Assembly: GCA_021521415.1 (NCBI GenBank)
Contig: JAIQDT010000841.1
Span: 806,001-870,000 of the forward strand
Origin: Bidens hawaiensis
Lineage: Eukaryota > Streptophyta > Magnoliopsida > Asterales > Asteraceae
DNA: 64,000 bases
Direction: 5' to 3'
Below the pieces are notes generated by a model, which had not been told where the DNA came from, made no database searches, and worked only from the letters and a program-made list of their open reading frames with translations. How positions within the stretch are numbered: position 1 is the stretch's first letter; the number at the start of each line of letters is the position of its first letter. The position numbers and the translations under genes were made by a program. Below, piece by piece: positions 1-11,645 of this stretch.

Positions 1-1242
1 ACAAACTCCCCCTCGCCTCGTTCTCTTTGACTTTGATCAGCTGAACCTCTTAGTCTTCCAGTCCGCGCAGCTATGAACTCCAAACGCGTTGCAAACAAGC
101 ACGACACGTTGGAATTGCATAACACGTTCATAATCTTTAATCTCGGCAACTCGGATCTCATTCTTAAACATCGCGTCATTGTTGGACTCCGATAAATTAA
201 TGAGTCACATCGGATCAATTACCCGTATAAACTCAGTCTTCAATTCCGTACGGAGTACTATAACACCTTCTCCGGTGTGGTTTTCGTAATACCACCAATT
301 GAATGTCTTGTAAAGACTTTGTGGAAACGTCTTTACAGGCACTCTTTTCATCATTCGTGGCGGCTTCACCCATAATACCAGCTTCCTCTAACCTGCTTTC
401 GGATCGATCTCAGCGATATACTTTCTAGTCGGAACCTGTGGCTTAAAAAATTTAAAACCATGATTAACCTCAAATAGTAGATGTTGATGGAACCATCTTG
501 CCATTTGATTGCCACCACGATTCACGAAAGACCGGTTTGCTAATGTTCGTACATCCCACCTCGGCAATGTGAGAACATCGGTGATGTATTGGTAGTGCTT
601 AACACAGTGCTCCCACTTTACTATACATACCTTAAGTTCATTATCGTAAAGCAACGATACAGTATCACCTTTGACGATCTTCACAGCTTCGAACGTTGTC
701 ATTTAGTGAGTCGTTGCACGTGCTTTAACCTATTTCTGGTTCTCTTGATCCACATACCAATAAACTTCAATAATCTTCGAGAGATGATCTTTTTTACAAA
801 CCTTAAACATGTCCTCGAAGAAAGGATCTTTCGAACTCGAACCTGAAAGTTTGTTCTTATTCTTCATTTTCTTTTCAAGATGTTCTTCAACAACTTGCAC
901 ATGTTCTTCGGTGAATAATGGAATACGTTGATCAACATTTGTATGCTTATAAAGATTAGGATACTCCTATGCTGTCACATCTTCTACCTTGATATCTTCA
1001 TAAATAAACGACGTATCCCGAGATGGAATACTCGTGTCAAATCTGACCTCATCATCATCATTCACTTCTACATCCTCCTCATTCTCCAACGCATCTAACT
1101 CTTCATTATTCAAGCCCAACAATAACGATATTTGATCTCGAGATAAAGTGTAATCAACGAATTACCCTTCTTAATCTCATCTGTGTTAGCCATGCTCATG
1201 AAAACACCATGATCGTTGTCCATAAATAGAATGGTGTTGGCT
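1..1242 (-). pseudogene. copia-1 post-pol ORF2, C-terminal part (broken)
   Basis: Minus-strand coding-like sequence, read from about 1,242 down past the left edge. Frames shift and stop several times; the longest open stretch is 388-702 (104 codons). Visible features are an acidic run at about 1,030-1,130 (rich in Asp/Glu) and a WWYY motif followed by a VIVL motif near 250-300. The same WWYY...VIVL pattern occurs at 17,080-17,160 in copia-2, so both are the C-terminal region of the same extra ORF placed after pol in these copia elements. Function is unknown. The ORF continues across solo LTR A: the frame resumes at 6,330, and the 5-bp TSD TTGAT (1,243-1,247 and 6,325-6,329) marks the break. 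Confidence 0.65.
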
Positions 1243-1431
1243 TTGATTGTAACATCCCAAAATTTCAAAGAATAATATCTAATATATTATTTACTTATGA
1301 TGGAAAAGTTTACTTGAATTAGTAGAGAATTAATAGAATAATAAAGATGGAAGGTTAAGTAGGCTAACTAAATGGGAATAAATATGGATCAAAAAGGAAA
1401 GATGGGCCTCAGGTTCATGGGCTTAAGGGAG

Positions 1432-1439
1432 TATAAATA
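1432..1439 (+). promoter_or_regulatory. TATA box of LTR A
   Basis: TATAAATA, 184 bp inside the LTR, is followed by C-rich CCCC and a leader-like region lacking G runs. This is the expected U3/R promoter position for an LTR. Confidence 0.55.
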
Positions 1440-1977
1440 CCCCTTCACCCCTAATCCTTTCTATTTCCATCCATCTCTACACCATAGCCTACACCTTCAA
1501 AAACACACACAAACACCCTCCTATATCCTGAGCCAAGATCCGAAGGTGAAAACCCAAGCTTGTTGGTATTGGAACGTCGTAACGAGCCAAACCAACATCA
1601 AGCTTAGATTGGGTTTGTGAAATCGACTCGTTTGAGGTACGTTTATCACAGAAACTTGTACATTTAGGTTTAGATTCGTTTAGTAATCTTAGATCTGTAT
1701 GAGTATGGTAAAAACGAATCAAACGTGATAATTCTTGTGGAAATTCGTTAAAATTTGTTAGTTTAATTGATAGCTTTAAGAACCATAATATATATACATT
1801 AAATACACCATTCAAACGCGATATTTAGATGTTTGGGTTGATTGGGGTTTGTTGGCACTAGGAATACGAGTTCAATGATACCCAATTTGTGTTGTTTCAT
1901 CGCGAAATGAGGATTAATTGCAGATCTGATGAATGTTGACTGTTTATGTTCTTAACGATTTTGACTTTGAACTAAGA

Positions 1978-2340
1978 CGAATGAGGGTGCATGCGTAACG
2001 AATGAGCCCCCATTCATCCTGATAAAGTCACGAATGACCTCAGTCATTCATTATCCATTCATTCGTCATGTTGAGACAATGAATCAAGCCATTCATTATA
2101 AGGCACACTCGCATGTTCCTATAACGAATGAACCTTCCATTCGATCGTCTCAGATCAAGCCATTCGCTATTATAGATGGAACATTCGTCATAGAGAATGA
2201 CATAGCGAATGATACTTAACCAGAATGAAGTGTTCACAATGAATTAGACCATTCGTTTAACAAATGAAGTCATTCTTCATAACGAATGGGATAGCGAATG
2301 AGGCTAAATCAGAGGCCATTCGTTATAACGAATGAGTTAG
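1978..2340. repeat. Cluster of CATTCGTTA / TAACGAATG palindromic motifs in LTR A
   Basis: Half-sites CATTCGT and CGAATG recur about every 15-30 bp in both orientations. A perfect 18-bp palindrome, CATTCGTTATAACGAATG, lies at 2,317-2,334. The identical 18-mer occurs at 7,611-7,628 in a different element. Not a tandem repeat: spacer lengths and sequences vary. Confidence 0.85.
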
Positions 2341-4323
2341 CGAAATAATATAATAAATTAAGAATTCTAATGAAAATTGTGTTAAGGCAGTTAACAAAAA
2401 TAAAATTTAACCCCGGCTAGGGGCTCTACTCCTTGGACCCCGCTAGGGGCTGCCGCAACTATATTCCCGCTGCCAGGGGTGTTGTCCCCGGACCCCCATT
2501 CGTTGAGGGTTATAATAAACTAAAAAATCGATATGGGTAGTGATAGTTAATAGATATGTGTAGTTGTTATACAATTAGTCGTACCCAGTTAAAGAAAGGA
2601 GTTACCATTAACTCTAAGAGGAACCAAGTTCAACTGAGTTTCTAGCCCCATTTCCATGTTATGTTTTCAGGGCTGTGTGCTTACTCAATGTGAATGTTAA
2701 TACACTTAACTTAAGTGGTAAGTGTATGCTACATATGATATATGTGATAGAATGTATGAATGTAATAAACGAATGCCTGTCGGTACGTGAGCGATCTTAG
2801 ATGAATGATGTGAAGAACGCCTAGAGTGCTCGTATGCTATGTCACACCCCAATCTATGGCGGAAATGCCGGGGCGCGAACTGATTGCCACAGCTCTCAAG
2901 GTACTATCATGCAATGTTTAAAAGTGACAATACCTATTTAATTCATTTAAATGATTCAAATAATTCAAGTACAAAGTATAAATTCCATAATCATACAACA
3001 ATACAACTTATATCACAAATGATCTTGATTAATTAGTTTTTACTTAAATTCTTCACTAAGTCTTCACCAACCTCCATTAAATTTCTACGATAACCTGCAT
3101 ATGGGTATAAAATAGAATTTTGTCAACAACACATGTTGAGTGAGTAAAACACCAATTTAAGACACAACAATAATAATATATAATAAATAAAGAAAGATGT
3201 AAACTATTCCTGTGAGAATAAACAGTTAAGCCATATCACATAAATAATCAATCAAACCATAAAAAAAGTAAACCATAAAGAAAGAAACCATAAAAAAAGG
3301 CTCAACCAATCCATATAAATGGCCATTGGTTACCAAGCAAGGACTAAACTGTGCCATAAAAATGGACATCGGTTGCCGAAGTAAGCAAATAGCATCCAAA
3401 TAAAGAAAGTAAGCAAATAGCAAGTTCAGCATAAACTGATATACAAACAAGGATTAACAGTTGCGGTTTTGAATACTAGATAATAGTTAAATATATAAGA
3501 TACACACATTTCCCCAAAAAGGTTTAAAAATAAGTAAAAAGGGGAGTGATTACTCACCTTAGTAATTAAGCAAGAGGTACGATTCTTTAAGCTATAAAGG
3601 TAGATCAAGCTCTTCAGAAAACACCAACGAGAAGTCATTAGTAATAAATATTTAAAGAAATAAATACGAATCGAATGATGGGTCCTATAACACGATAGAG
3701 ACTCGGGATTTGATGATTGGGTATATTCTAACGAAAGTTTAATATTACAAAGATTTATTAATTTATTAGTTTAAATAGTATATTTTTATCAATAAAACTC
3801 TTAAATAAATATCTATAAAGTTGTCGGATAGTTTAAGGTATTTATTTATATTTTCATTATTAAGTAAGATTTCTTTCAAGTAAATAGTGTAAATAATAAT
3901 AATATTTTATATAAAATACGATTTTTTTGTAAAATGCTTGAATTTATATATTTGAACATGTTTAATTAACAAGATTATATTAAATATATTTTAGATTAAC
4001 ACTCTTTTTAACTAACAAAACCTTTAACAATTTTAAATAATCTATTATACTTACATATATATATATATATATATAGGAGGGTTATCCTAAATACAAGTAG
4101 TTTCCTTGGAAGACTAGGAATAATCATAGCCATTGGATCATATCAATCAATGATTATGATTTAAAATTACTAAAATCCGTCATTGTTTCCTACAATTACT
4201 CTTTCACCATTATAACCGACATAGTTTCCTATAATTGTTCTTTCACCATAGGTTTTAATGCCAAATGTCAAAATTCTATTGTTTGTTACCATTCATAGAA
4301 AACAACTTCTTTTTATTTGAACC

Positions 4324-4326
<3 letters not shown>

Positions 4327-4375
<49 letters not shown>

Positions 4376-4376
4376 A
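4327..4376. repeat. (AT)n microsatellite
   Basis: About 50 bp of alternating AT with a single G interruption, inside LTR B. A shorter (AT)n run lies at about 4,053-4,074. Confidence 0.9.
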
Positions 4377-4562
4377 ATACACAAACACACACACACATAC
4401 ATCCGGCTTTAATAAAGATTCGGAAAAATAATCGGTTAATGTGTCGGTTTTGATTAACTAATGTTTATTTAATACTTAATAATTATTATAATTAGTTAGT
4501 TAATCATTTGTAACCTTAAAATCCATTAAACAAAAATAAAACAACAAAAACTGCCATGGCTG

Positions 4563-4627
4563 GGACTCGAACCCGTGCCAATGGCCGACTGAAGAAGAAA
4601 AAAAAACACACTAGCCAACTGTGCTAG
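4563..4627 (-). other. tRNA-like segment with RNA polymerase III A and B boxes
   Basis: On the minus strand TAGCACAGTTGG fits the A-box consensus TRGCNNAGYNGG exactly, and GGTTCGAGTCC fits the B-box consensus exactly; they are about 40 bp apart. The A box lies in an 11-bp perfect hairpin with arms 4,605-4,615 and 4,623-4,633. A full cloverleaf is not evident, so this is a decayed tRNA or SINE head within LTR B, on the same strand as the LTR's own sense direction. A T-run between the boxes would probably stop a transcript early. Confidence 0.55.
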
Positions 4628-5644
4628 TGTGTTATTTGGCATAAACACGAAAAGCCTAAAATACAAACAGAATAGACGCGACCCTGATGATGATATGAAC
4701 CCTAGACATCAAATTGGTGAATCTGTTCATGGATTGATTGATTAAAGTTGGGGCTTTTGCAATTAACATCAAAATGAGCAGAACTACGTATTTTATTACC
4801 TTGTATGATGACTAATCAGATGTTAATTTTGATTGACAGATCCGTCCAAACGCGATCCGTAAACTGGTATGAGAATGCTGCGATAATTCAATTAACCTTA
4901 GGGGTTATGTTGGCGACGAGTATGTGAGGAAGTCTGCAGATTTAATTGCATTATGATGTTTGTTAACGCGCCCCGTGATTAACGAGTTGAGGTCGGCTAT
5001 GTATAATAAGAAAACGAATATTTTGTTAATCAATTTACCACAATGATAATGTCGGCAGATCGTGTAAGGCAATAATAACATATATTTGATTCGATTACTA
5101 TGTTTAGATGTGAAGATTAAGGTCCATGAATGTTATTCGGGTCACGGGTTTCGCTAAATTGGTCTCGGGTTAGGGTTTGGATACGGGTTTGGGTTATTGG
5201 GTATAATAACTTAACTGATTTTACAGATAAATGGATTAAAGCTTAGTTAGGTGGAGACATAAATGGATTAAAGCTTAGTTAGGGTTAAAAATGTATATGT
5301 TCCAAAGTAGTTTTATATACATTAATTAAATATCATAAATAAATATTAATAAAATAGTAAATATTCGATAGGCACGATGTTTTTCTTGGTAAAATTTTCT
5401 GAACATAAAAATGAGTCGGGTATTGAAATTTGGAAAATCCGAGTTGTTACATGCTACGATGTAATAATCGTATATATGAGGTATGTGTAAGCAGATACAT
5501 GAATGGTAAGTGAGGTCTACGTTCGATATAGTAAGTTAGGATGACAAATCATTCTAAACTACTATTGGACCTAGACTCGATATGTGATAGCGTAAATACA
5601 GAATGTGAACCTTATTAGCGTTCCTTATACGAATATTATATAAC

Positions 5645-5895
5645 TGAGTATGCATTCCTTCTATGGAGTACCTTCTGTGTACAATATATATGGTTCCTTC
5701 TATGGATCAGGTATAGGGCTCCTTCTATGGATAATATGTAGTGGTCCTTCTATGGAAAGTATATAGGGTCCTTTCTATGGGTGATGTTTAAGGATCCTTT
5801 TATGGAAAATATCTAGGGATCCTTTTATGGATAGTTTTTATAGATCCTTCTATGGATGATACAAGTTGTTAATTCTATGGTAATAGTAATTGTTC
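5645..5895 (+). repeat. Minisatellite in LTR A (CCTTCTATGG units)
   Basis: About eight degenerate units of 28-36 bp around the core TCCTTCTATGGAT, several with complementary ends ATCC and GGAT. LTR A' has a different minisatellite in the matching place (46,110-46,250). Confidence 0.85.
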
Positions 5896-6329
5896 TTCTA
5901 ATAGATATTATGAAGTGGTTCTCTTACGGATAATTATAAAGTGTCAGGAATGAAGTTTGGTTTAAGTATGAATATGTATATTCAGATGCGTATACGTGAA
6001 TGTATGAGAATGTATTGTACGTTAACTGATTAACAAGATATCACTCAACGTGGCTGACTTTTAGTATGCACGCAGGTAAATATGTTTAATGAACTAGCAT
6101 GAGGATGGCACATGACATGGATTGAACGGTTGGCATCTAAAGATGGAAGAAATGATGTTTTAAATATGATGTTTTATGTTATGTTTTAAAGAAAAGTTTG
6201 AATGTTTTGTAACGAATGATTGAAGCTAAAATTTCCGCGAAAGTTTTAATTAACTTTGATATTTAGAACTGTGTTTATGAGTAAATCCAACGCTAAAGAA
6301 GGGCACCGGGACCGAGGCCTTACATTGAT

Positions 6330-6676
6330 CGACTCAATTGGCTTCACGTTAGTAGTATCTTCATACACTACCAACTGTCGATCATTGCCCTCAGTTTCAA
6401 CACCACCTGTAGATGTACTAGTGTGTTGTTTCTGCTCACTACCACCCATACTAGCATCATGGTCTTTCTCGTCATCGTTATTCTAAAACTTCTTCAACAT
6501 ATCGTCTTTGCATGTTAGTTGAAGAATAACATTTTCCTGCTCCTTTAGCTTCTCCCCCCTAAGCAGATACAATAGAACCTAGCTCACGGTTCTTCTTTTG
6601 ACAACAAGCAATATGGCAGACCATTTTGCAGTGATCCAACTGCATTTTATCTTGCAGTTGGCGGTCAGTAGCCATT
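6330..6676 (-). pseudogene. copia-1 ORF2, middle part
   Basis: A minus-strand frame from the ATG at 6,673-6,675 reads through a Gln/Lys/Glu-rich, probably coiled-coil segment, then a Ser/Thr/Gly-rich stretch. It runs into the LTR A insertion, beyond which the frame resumes at 1,242. One in-frame stop is present at about 6,485. Role unknown; it belongs to the extra ORF that also spans 17,050-22,490 in copia-2. Confidence 0.5.
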
Positions 6677-7057
6677 TGACTTTGACGAACAAATAAAAAT
6701 CAATATCAATTCATACTATTATATACGGATCTAGTTATTAATATGTTAAAGGTGAATCATTACATGAACAAAGTGTTTGTGTGTTGAGAGGGAAATTCAG
6801 CAGAGTAACAACACTCTAATAATAATAATAATTCTCACACTTGTTAATTTTCGTTTCAGGATACAACTATATATAGAAGACAAAGTCCATTCGTTAAACA
6901 AGCCACAATGAATGGGAATCATTCTTCAATCCCTACTTTAACTTAATAGTATAGTGAATGACTCATTCACTATACCTCATTCGTTAACATTCCATAACGA
7001 ATGGTACAATAAAGATAACGAATACATACTGCAACAGGATAATGCACTAGTCATAAC
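6677..7057 (-). repeat. Second copy of the copia-1 LTR, internally deleted
   Basis: It aligns with 16,424-16,969: shared blocks include the tract around GAGAGGGAAATTCAGCAG, the (TAA)n stretch and the TATATATAG box near 6,870. About 160 bp of the full LTR (16,780-16,940) is missing, and the outer end ATGCACTAGTCATAAC is retained. It lies inside ORF2 rather than at the element end, so it is a separate solo insertion or a rearrangement. I found no clear TSD. Confidence 0.65.
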
Positions 7058-7486
7058 CTCCTTTACGTCCACCAAGGAAATGCATAATAGCGTGAAGCAG
7101 GTATTTGTATTGTTCGCACAAGTAAGCCTTGTTATATTTTGAACGGTCAAGATCACCTTTGTAGAATAACCGTTGAAATAAGCCTCAGATTAGCGTCTTG
7201 TCAAACTCACATGGATGATAACACTGAAATGTATTAGGACATTAGTAGATATAGCACAATGAATACGTGAGAGACACAAGAAAGCAATTACGTCCCCAAA
7301 CATATCACGGCCCACAAAATCATCTTGCAGAAATGCTCAGATGTTGTGTTTCTTGTCATAGGCCAGCTCAGCTATGGCAGGTGCAACTTGTGGTGCCAGT
7401 GGAGATTGAACCTGTGGTGCTTGTGGTTCATCTTAAATAACTAGATTTTTTTGTGTCGGAGTATCAAACATGTTTTCATCTGCCAT
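7058..7486 (-). pseudogene. copia-1 ORF2, N-terminal part
   Basis: A start codon at 7,484-7,486 opens a minus-strand frame beginning MADENMFDTP. Pro/Gln/Ala-rich sequence follows, then a segment with the spacing of the ORF2 entry domain (...RIHCAIS...). A stop occurs at codon 18 and further frameshifts follow. It corresponds to 21,920-22,490 in copia-2. This is the start of the protein-like ORF downstream of pol; its role in these elements is not known to me. Confidence 0.5.
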
Positions 7487-7569
7487 ATCTAGAATCAATA
7501 CCCCAAACATTATACAAATTTTACTTAAGATTAGTAAGTGTTTGTATATTGTTTAAAACATTAAGTCTT

Positions 7570-8115
7570 CTTCGTTAGTCCATTTGTTATAATGTTATAA
7601 TGAATGTGTTCATTCGTTATAACGAATGAGATGATTCATTATCAAATAATAGACGAATGGCTGAATAACGCATGGCTCAGCAACGAATAAGTCCATTCGT
7701 TGCGTATATAAGACGAATGAAGTGTCATTCGTTATAAAGTCAAACGAATGTACCTATTCGTTATCTAATTATAACGAATGAGTTCATTCGGCCACTGTAG
7801 ACACGGATAAAACCTCCACTGTAGATACGCACCCCTAGGCAAACTAATGAGCTCATTTGTTAATTCAAAAATAACGAATGGCCTTCCATTCATTTAGTCA
7901 TTCGTTAACAAAAGTTAACGAATCAACTAATTAAAATCATAACGAATAGCAAACTATTCGTCATTCATTCATTATCTCAATCATAGCGAATGGAGTCATT
8001 CTTTATCATACCAACGGAAGCGAATGAACTATAATGAATGGTTACATTCGTTATCATTTTTCATTGCGAATGGCCTTCATTCATTATTATTTAATTTAAC
8101 AAATGGGTTCCATTT
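7570..8115. repeat. CATTCGTTATAACGAATG cluster between copia-1 pol and ORF2
   Basis: Dense half-sites in both orientations over about 540 bp, with a perfect 18-bp palindrome at 7,611-7,628. The cluster fills the non-coding interval just upstream of the ORF2 start. In copia-2 the matching interval (22,560-23,390) holds a different palindrome. Confidence 0.85.
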
Positions 8116-8119
8116 GTTA

Positions 8120-9249
8120 CAACAGTGTAACAATGGTGTGTTAAATAAAAATGTAAAAATAAAAATTCATTTTAACTTTCCAATAAATAAATATGAATCC
8201 AAACCCGTGTTTTGATAAACCATACCTTAAAGCTTTTTACCACTCGGGGTAAAAATCAATACATTAACGTGTTTTTCGTGAAAAAACATAAGTTAAAAGA
8301 ATTAATTTAAAAAACATGGGAAAAAGGTTTTTTATTTTCTTTTTCAAAATTACCCTTTAGCTCGGAAATCAAAAATAAAGCAGAAAGAAAATAAAAAATA
8401 ATTTCTTAAAAAAATTTTAGATATTTTCAAATTAAAAAAACTATAAAACTAAGACAAAAAAAATGAAATCTATTTTTACGAAAGCAGTACATATTTTTGT
8501 CAGTTGAGCAGAGAATCATATTGACTAAATCGCCCTTCAACCACAATTTTGTATTTCAGCGTTATTATGACTAGTATTAAGTCGGTCATTGGTATTGTTG
8601 TCCACTTAAACTTTAACAAAAAAAGTCCTTTTCTTTTACAAAAAAAAATGATTAGCTGTGACTCATGCAAAATAACAAATAGAAAATAATGCAGAAAGTT
8701 AAAATATTCCCTTAAGATTGGTATTACTACACGCAGATATGGTTCCATTTTAACAAAATAAAATGATAAAATAAGTTGAAATTGTATAGGCCTTAACCTC
8801 TAGCTCTATACATTGCTTTATAGCATACGCGGAAGAGGTCCAAGGCTTGTACGAAACACCAAGAAAATAAAGCAGAATACTTAGGCCTTAACCCTCAGAT
8901 CGGTATTCCTACACGCGTAAAGTGTCCAAGACTTAAGCAAAAGTAATGTTGAATTTCTTTGCAAAATGAAAAGAAAAATAAGTTAATTTCTTTGCAAAAT
9001 GAACGCATGCACACACACCAATCTTTAAAATCTTTTGAGAATTTAAACAAAAATTAACCATGCTTCAAGATGTTAATCCACTAGTTTTGGCTAGCGTTCA
9101 TATTTATATCACTTACTTTTTCTTACTTGATTGTTTTAAAACCTACCAATTCACTAATACAATTAAGCACACAACCTTTTAAGCTTATTTCTTACTAGAT
9201 TTGGGACCAGATGACCAATGTACTATCATCTTCATTTTTCTTTTTGCTT
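8120..9249 (-). other. Non-coding interval between copia-1 pol and the motif cluster
   Basis: AT-rich with no credible gene. Segments at 8,510-8,610 and 8,690-8,950 match copia-2 at 23,690-23,880 and 24,090-24,300. The matching text includes AAAATAAAGCAGA and the 'GGTATTCCTACACGC' type sequence, so this is conserved element sequence, not host DNA. Confidence 0.6.
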
Positions 9250-9439
9250 TCAAAACTCATTTTTGAGGAGCACAAATTTCAATATTTTTTGGATTTTTAA
9301 AATATTTGAATATTTTTGGATTTTATCTGTACAAACTAGAAGTAGAATATTTTGTATTTTCTCCCTTTTCTCCCCCAAAAGCAAAAATATTAAAGAAAAG
9401 AAAACAAAACAAAACAACACAAAAACAAAAACTATACAA

Positions 9440-10110
9440 ACCATAAGTGATTTTCCGAGCTTAAGGATGTCAACAAGAGATTTTAAACCATTTAGACAAA
9501 GCAAAAACTTAAATCTTGTTTTATCAAATGATTTGGTAAAAAGTTCCTCCTTATGATAATCCGCATGTACCTTCTCTATGTCGATTAATTTCTTTTCATA
9601 GCAGTCACGAATAAAATGATATATAATATCAATATGTTTTGTTTTAGAGAGGTGCACGGGGTTCTTCATTATACAAATAGCAGCAGAGTTATCAATAAAT
9701 ATGGCAGTAGAAAAAACTTCAAACTGTAATCCCGCACGTGTTGCTGAATCCATAAAACCCGTGAAAAGCAACTCGAGGCTGCCATGTATTCGGCTTCTAC
9801 GATTGAAGTGGAAACCGTTGTCTGCTTCTTACATTGACATGAAACAAGTTGGCTTCCTAGAAATTGACAACTCGCTGTAGTTGACTTGAAGTTGATTTTG
9901 CATTGGGATACCATAACTTGATGTTAGGATTACCCCTCAAATAGTGAAATATGCGCTTATCCGCCGCTAGATGAGTCAATAGGGGATTCTCTTGATACCT
10001 GGCACACAAGCAAACAACAAACATAATATCAGGACGCGACGCAATTAGATAGATTAAAGAACCTATCATCTCTTGTAACGGGTCATATCAACGGTATCCT
10101 TTCCGGTGAC
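9440..10110 (-). pseudogene. copia-1 RNase H domain and end of pol
   Basis: Minus-strand fragments in shifting frames. A connection segment contains GSLIYLIASRPD (about 10,060). The RNase H core reads SIVEAEYMAAS near 9,810 and DNSAAICIMKNPVH near 9,680, with the copia tail HIDIIYHFIRD and HADYHKEELFTKSF. These are standard Ty1/copia landmarks. At least two frameshifts separate the blocks, so no functional polymerase can be made. An open tail down to 9,250 is low-complexity Phe/Leu/Val and is probably not real protein. Confidence 0.85.
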
Positions 10111-10114
10111 AAAT

Positions 10115-10997
10115 TGTGACCCACGGGAATAGGAGTAGAAGGGATTTTTCCGGCAGTTATCTTGAATCGGCTCAAGACGTCTTTCACATATTTCGTCTGA
10201 TGCATGAATATTCCGTTTTCAGACTGTTGAACCTGCAACCCTAGAAAAAAATTCATCTCCCCCCATTGAGCTCATCTCGAACTTGGTCTGCATCAACTTT
10301 TCAAAGTCCTTACATAGTTTGTCGTTTATTGAGCAAAATATGATGTCGTCAACATAAATCTGGACGAGGAGCAAATCTTCTCCGACAATCTTGTAGAAAA
10401 GAGTACAATCCACAGTTCCTCATTTGAAGCCACTATCCGTAAGATGATCAGCAAGCGTGCCATACCAAGCTCTCAGGGCTTGTTGTATACCATAAAGAGC
10501 CTTGTTTGAACGATAAACACGGTCTGGACAATCAGGATCTTCAAAACCAGGAGGCTGTTTCATGAACACCTCTTTATGAAGTTCCTCTTTAAGAAGCGCA
10601 CTCTTAATGCCCATTTGATATACCTTAATCTTCTTGAATGATGCATTGACTAAAAACATACGTATAGCTTTCAGTCTTGAAACAAGAGCATACACTTCGG
10701 TGTAATCTACGCCTTCTTGCTGATGAAACCCTTGCACTACCAAACACGATTTAGTCCTTACGATGACCTCACGATCATCCATTTTACATTTAAAAACCCA
10801 TTTAGTCGGGATAGGTTCTTAAACCGATCAGGTTTATCGTTGAGATCCCATACACCCAGTCGAATAAACTGTTGCAATTCCTCTTGCATTGCCTCTACCC
10901 ATGACGAATCTTCAAGCTCCATACGAACACTTTTCGGTTCCCTTTGAGAAAGAAAGAAAGTGTATTTCGCAATACTCATTATTCCTGATGAATGCAT
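10115..10997 (-). pseudogene. copia-1 reverse transcriptase
   Basis: Starts with the W..AM.EEL motif (WVEAMQEELQQF), then GVDYTEVYALVSRLKAIR, VYQMGIKSALL, PPGFED and the active-site box YVDDIIF at about 10,345. The usual first catalytic Asp in the family's 'MDVKSAFL' motif is Gly here (MGIKSALL), so polymerisation should be lost even apart from the frameshifts near 10,415 and 10,780. YVDD is intact. Reads toward RNase H at lower coordinates, as in Ty1/copia. Confidence 0.9.
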
Positions 10998-10999
10998 AT

Positions 11000-11645
11000 C
11001 AGCATAAGCTCACAATACATTAGATTCACTTGCATTAGCAATCTGATGTCGTGTCTGAACACCAACATCGAGATCACCAATGATGTTGTCCTGAGGACAT
11101 TACGTATGAATCCGAAGTGTCAAATTTTCAGGCATAACAACATGACCACATAAATTAGTAAAATTCTCTTTGGCTGCAATCTCATCAACATTATGAGATG
11201 ACTTCCCAACCTCGGGATTATTTGCAAATGGAACTGAAGAAGAATCAACAAAATGGACATCATCCGATGATACAGAAGCTACATCAGATGTCTTAGGATT
11301 ATAATCATTTACTTCATCATTATAATTAGAAGCCCTTGGTGTGGAAAAAAACTGATCTTCCAAGTAAGCACGCACCAAGTCTTCATTCGGGAGATCAACA
11401 ATGGGAGAAAAAGAATTAAATAAACTCTCATAATCGAACATCCAATCAGGACCCTTTCCCGCAGGAGGTGTTGTGTAGCTTTTGGCAGTCTACATGGTAG
11501 CATTCTTCAACACAACCCGAAGAGAATTTGAAAACACGTTTCTTAGGCGATGCATAGCCCAAAAAGTACCCTTGAATAACTTTCTCCTCGAATTTACCCG
11601 CATCATGTTTTAACATTGTGCAAGGACACCCGAAAGGTTCTAGAA
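11000..11645 (-). pseudogene. copia-1 integrase-RT linker
   Basis: A poorly conserved Asp/Ser/Asn-rich stretch (open at 11,100-11,441) joins the integrase C-terminus to the RT N-terminus. It has no catalytic motif. The position and acidic composition fit the linker of plant copia polyproteins. Confidence 0.6.

Larger units (their letters stand above)
2840..5451 (-). mobile_element. Solo LTR B nested in LTR A
   Basis: On the + strand it begins TGTCACACCCC (2,840) and ends GTTGTTACA (5,451). Read on the minus strand it is TGTAACAAC...GGGGTGTGACA. The 5-bp TSD TGCTA is perfect (2,835-2,839 and 5,452-5,456). Length 2,612 bp, with no coding capacity. It is the youngest layer of a three-level nest (copia-1 ORF2, then LTR A, then LTR B). 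The terminal CCCCGGCATTTCCGCC-type end resembles the end of the LARD LTR at 28,420-28,450, so the two may be distant relatives. It contains a tRNA-like segment at 4,563-4,627. Confidence 0.88.
1248..6324 (+). mobile_element. Solo LTR A (gypsy-like), interrupted by solo LTR B
   Basis: Starts TGTAACATCCC at 1,248 and ends GGCCTTACA at 6,324, so it has TG...CA ends. Perfect 5-bp target duplications TTGAT flank it at 1,243-1,247 and 6,325-6,329. No gag, pol, primer site or second LTR is attached, so it is a solo LTR left by LTR-LTR recombination. Without nested LTR B it is about 2.46 kb. A TATA box at 1,432 is followed by a leader-like stretch. The 3' portion matches 45,900-46,648 (LTR A'), including the shared string near 6,243-6,290. 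It sits inside copia-1 ORF2 and is therefore younger than copia-1. The superfamily call rests on the 5-bp TSD and the TGTAACATCC start. Confidence 0.85.

Noticed and set aside
1978..8115. CATTCGTTA clusters as simple tandem satellite
   Set aside because: There is no fixed period; spacers vary in length and sequence and orientation alternates.
9250..9440. Hydrophobic Phe/Leu/Val tail on copia-1 pol as a membrane segment
   Set aside because: It is read-through of an A/T-rich non-coding tract after the conserved end of RNase H.
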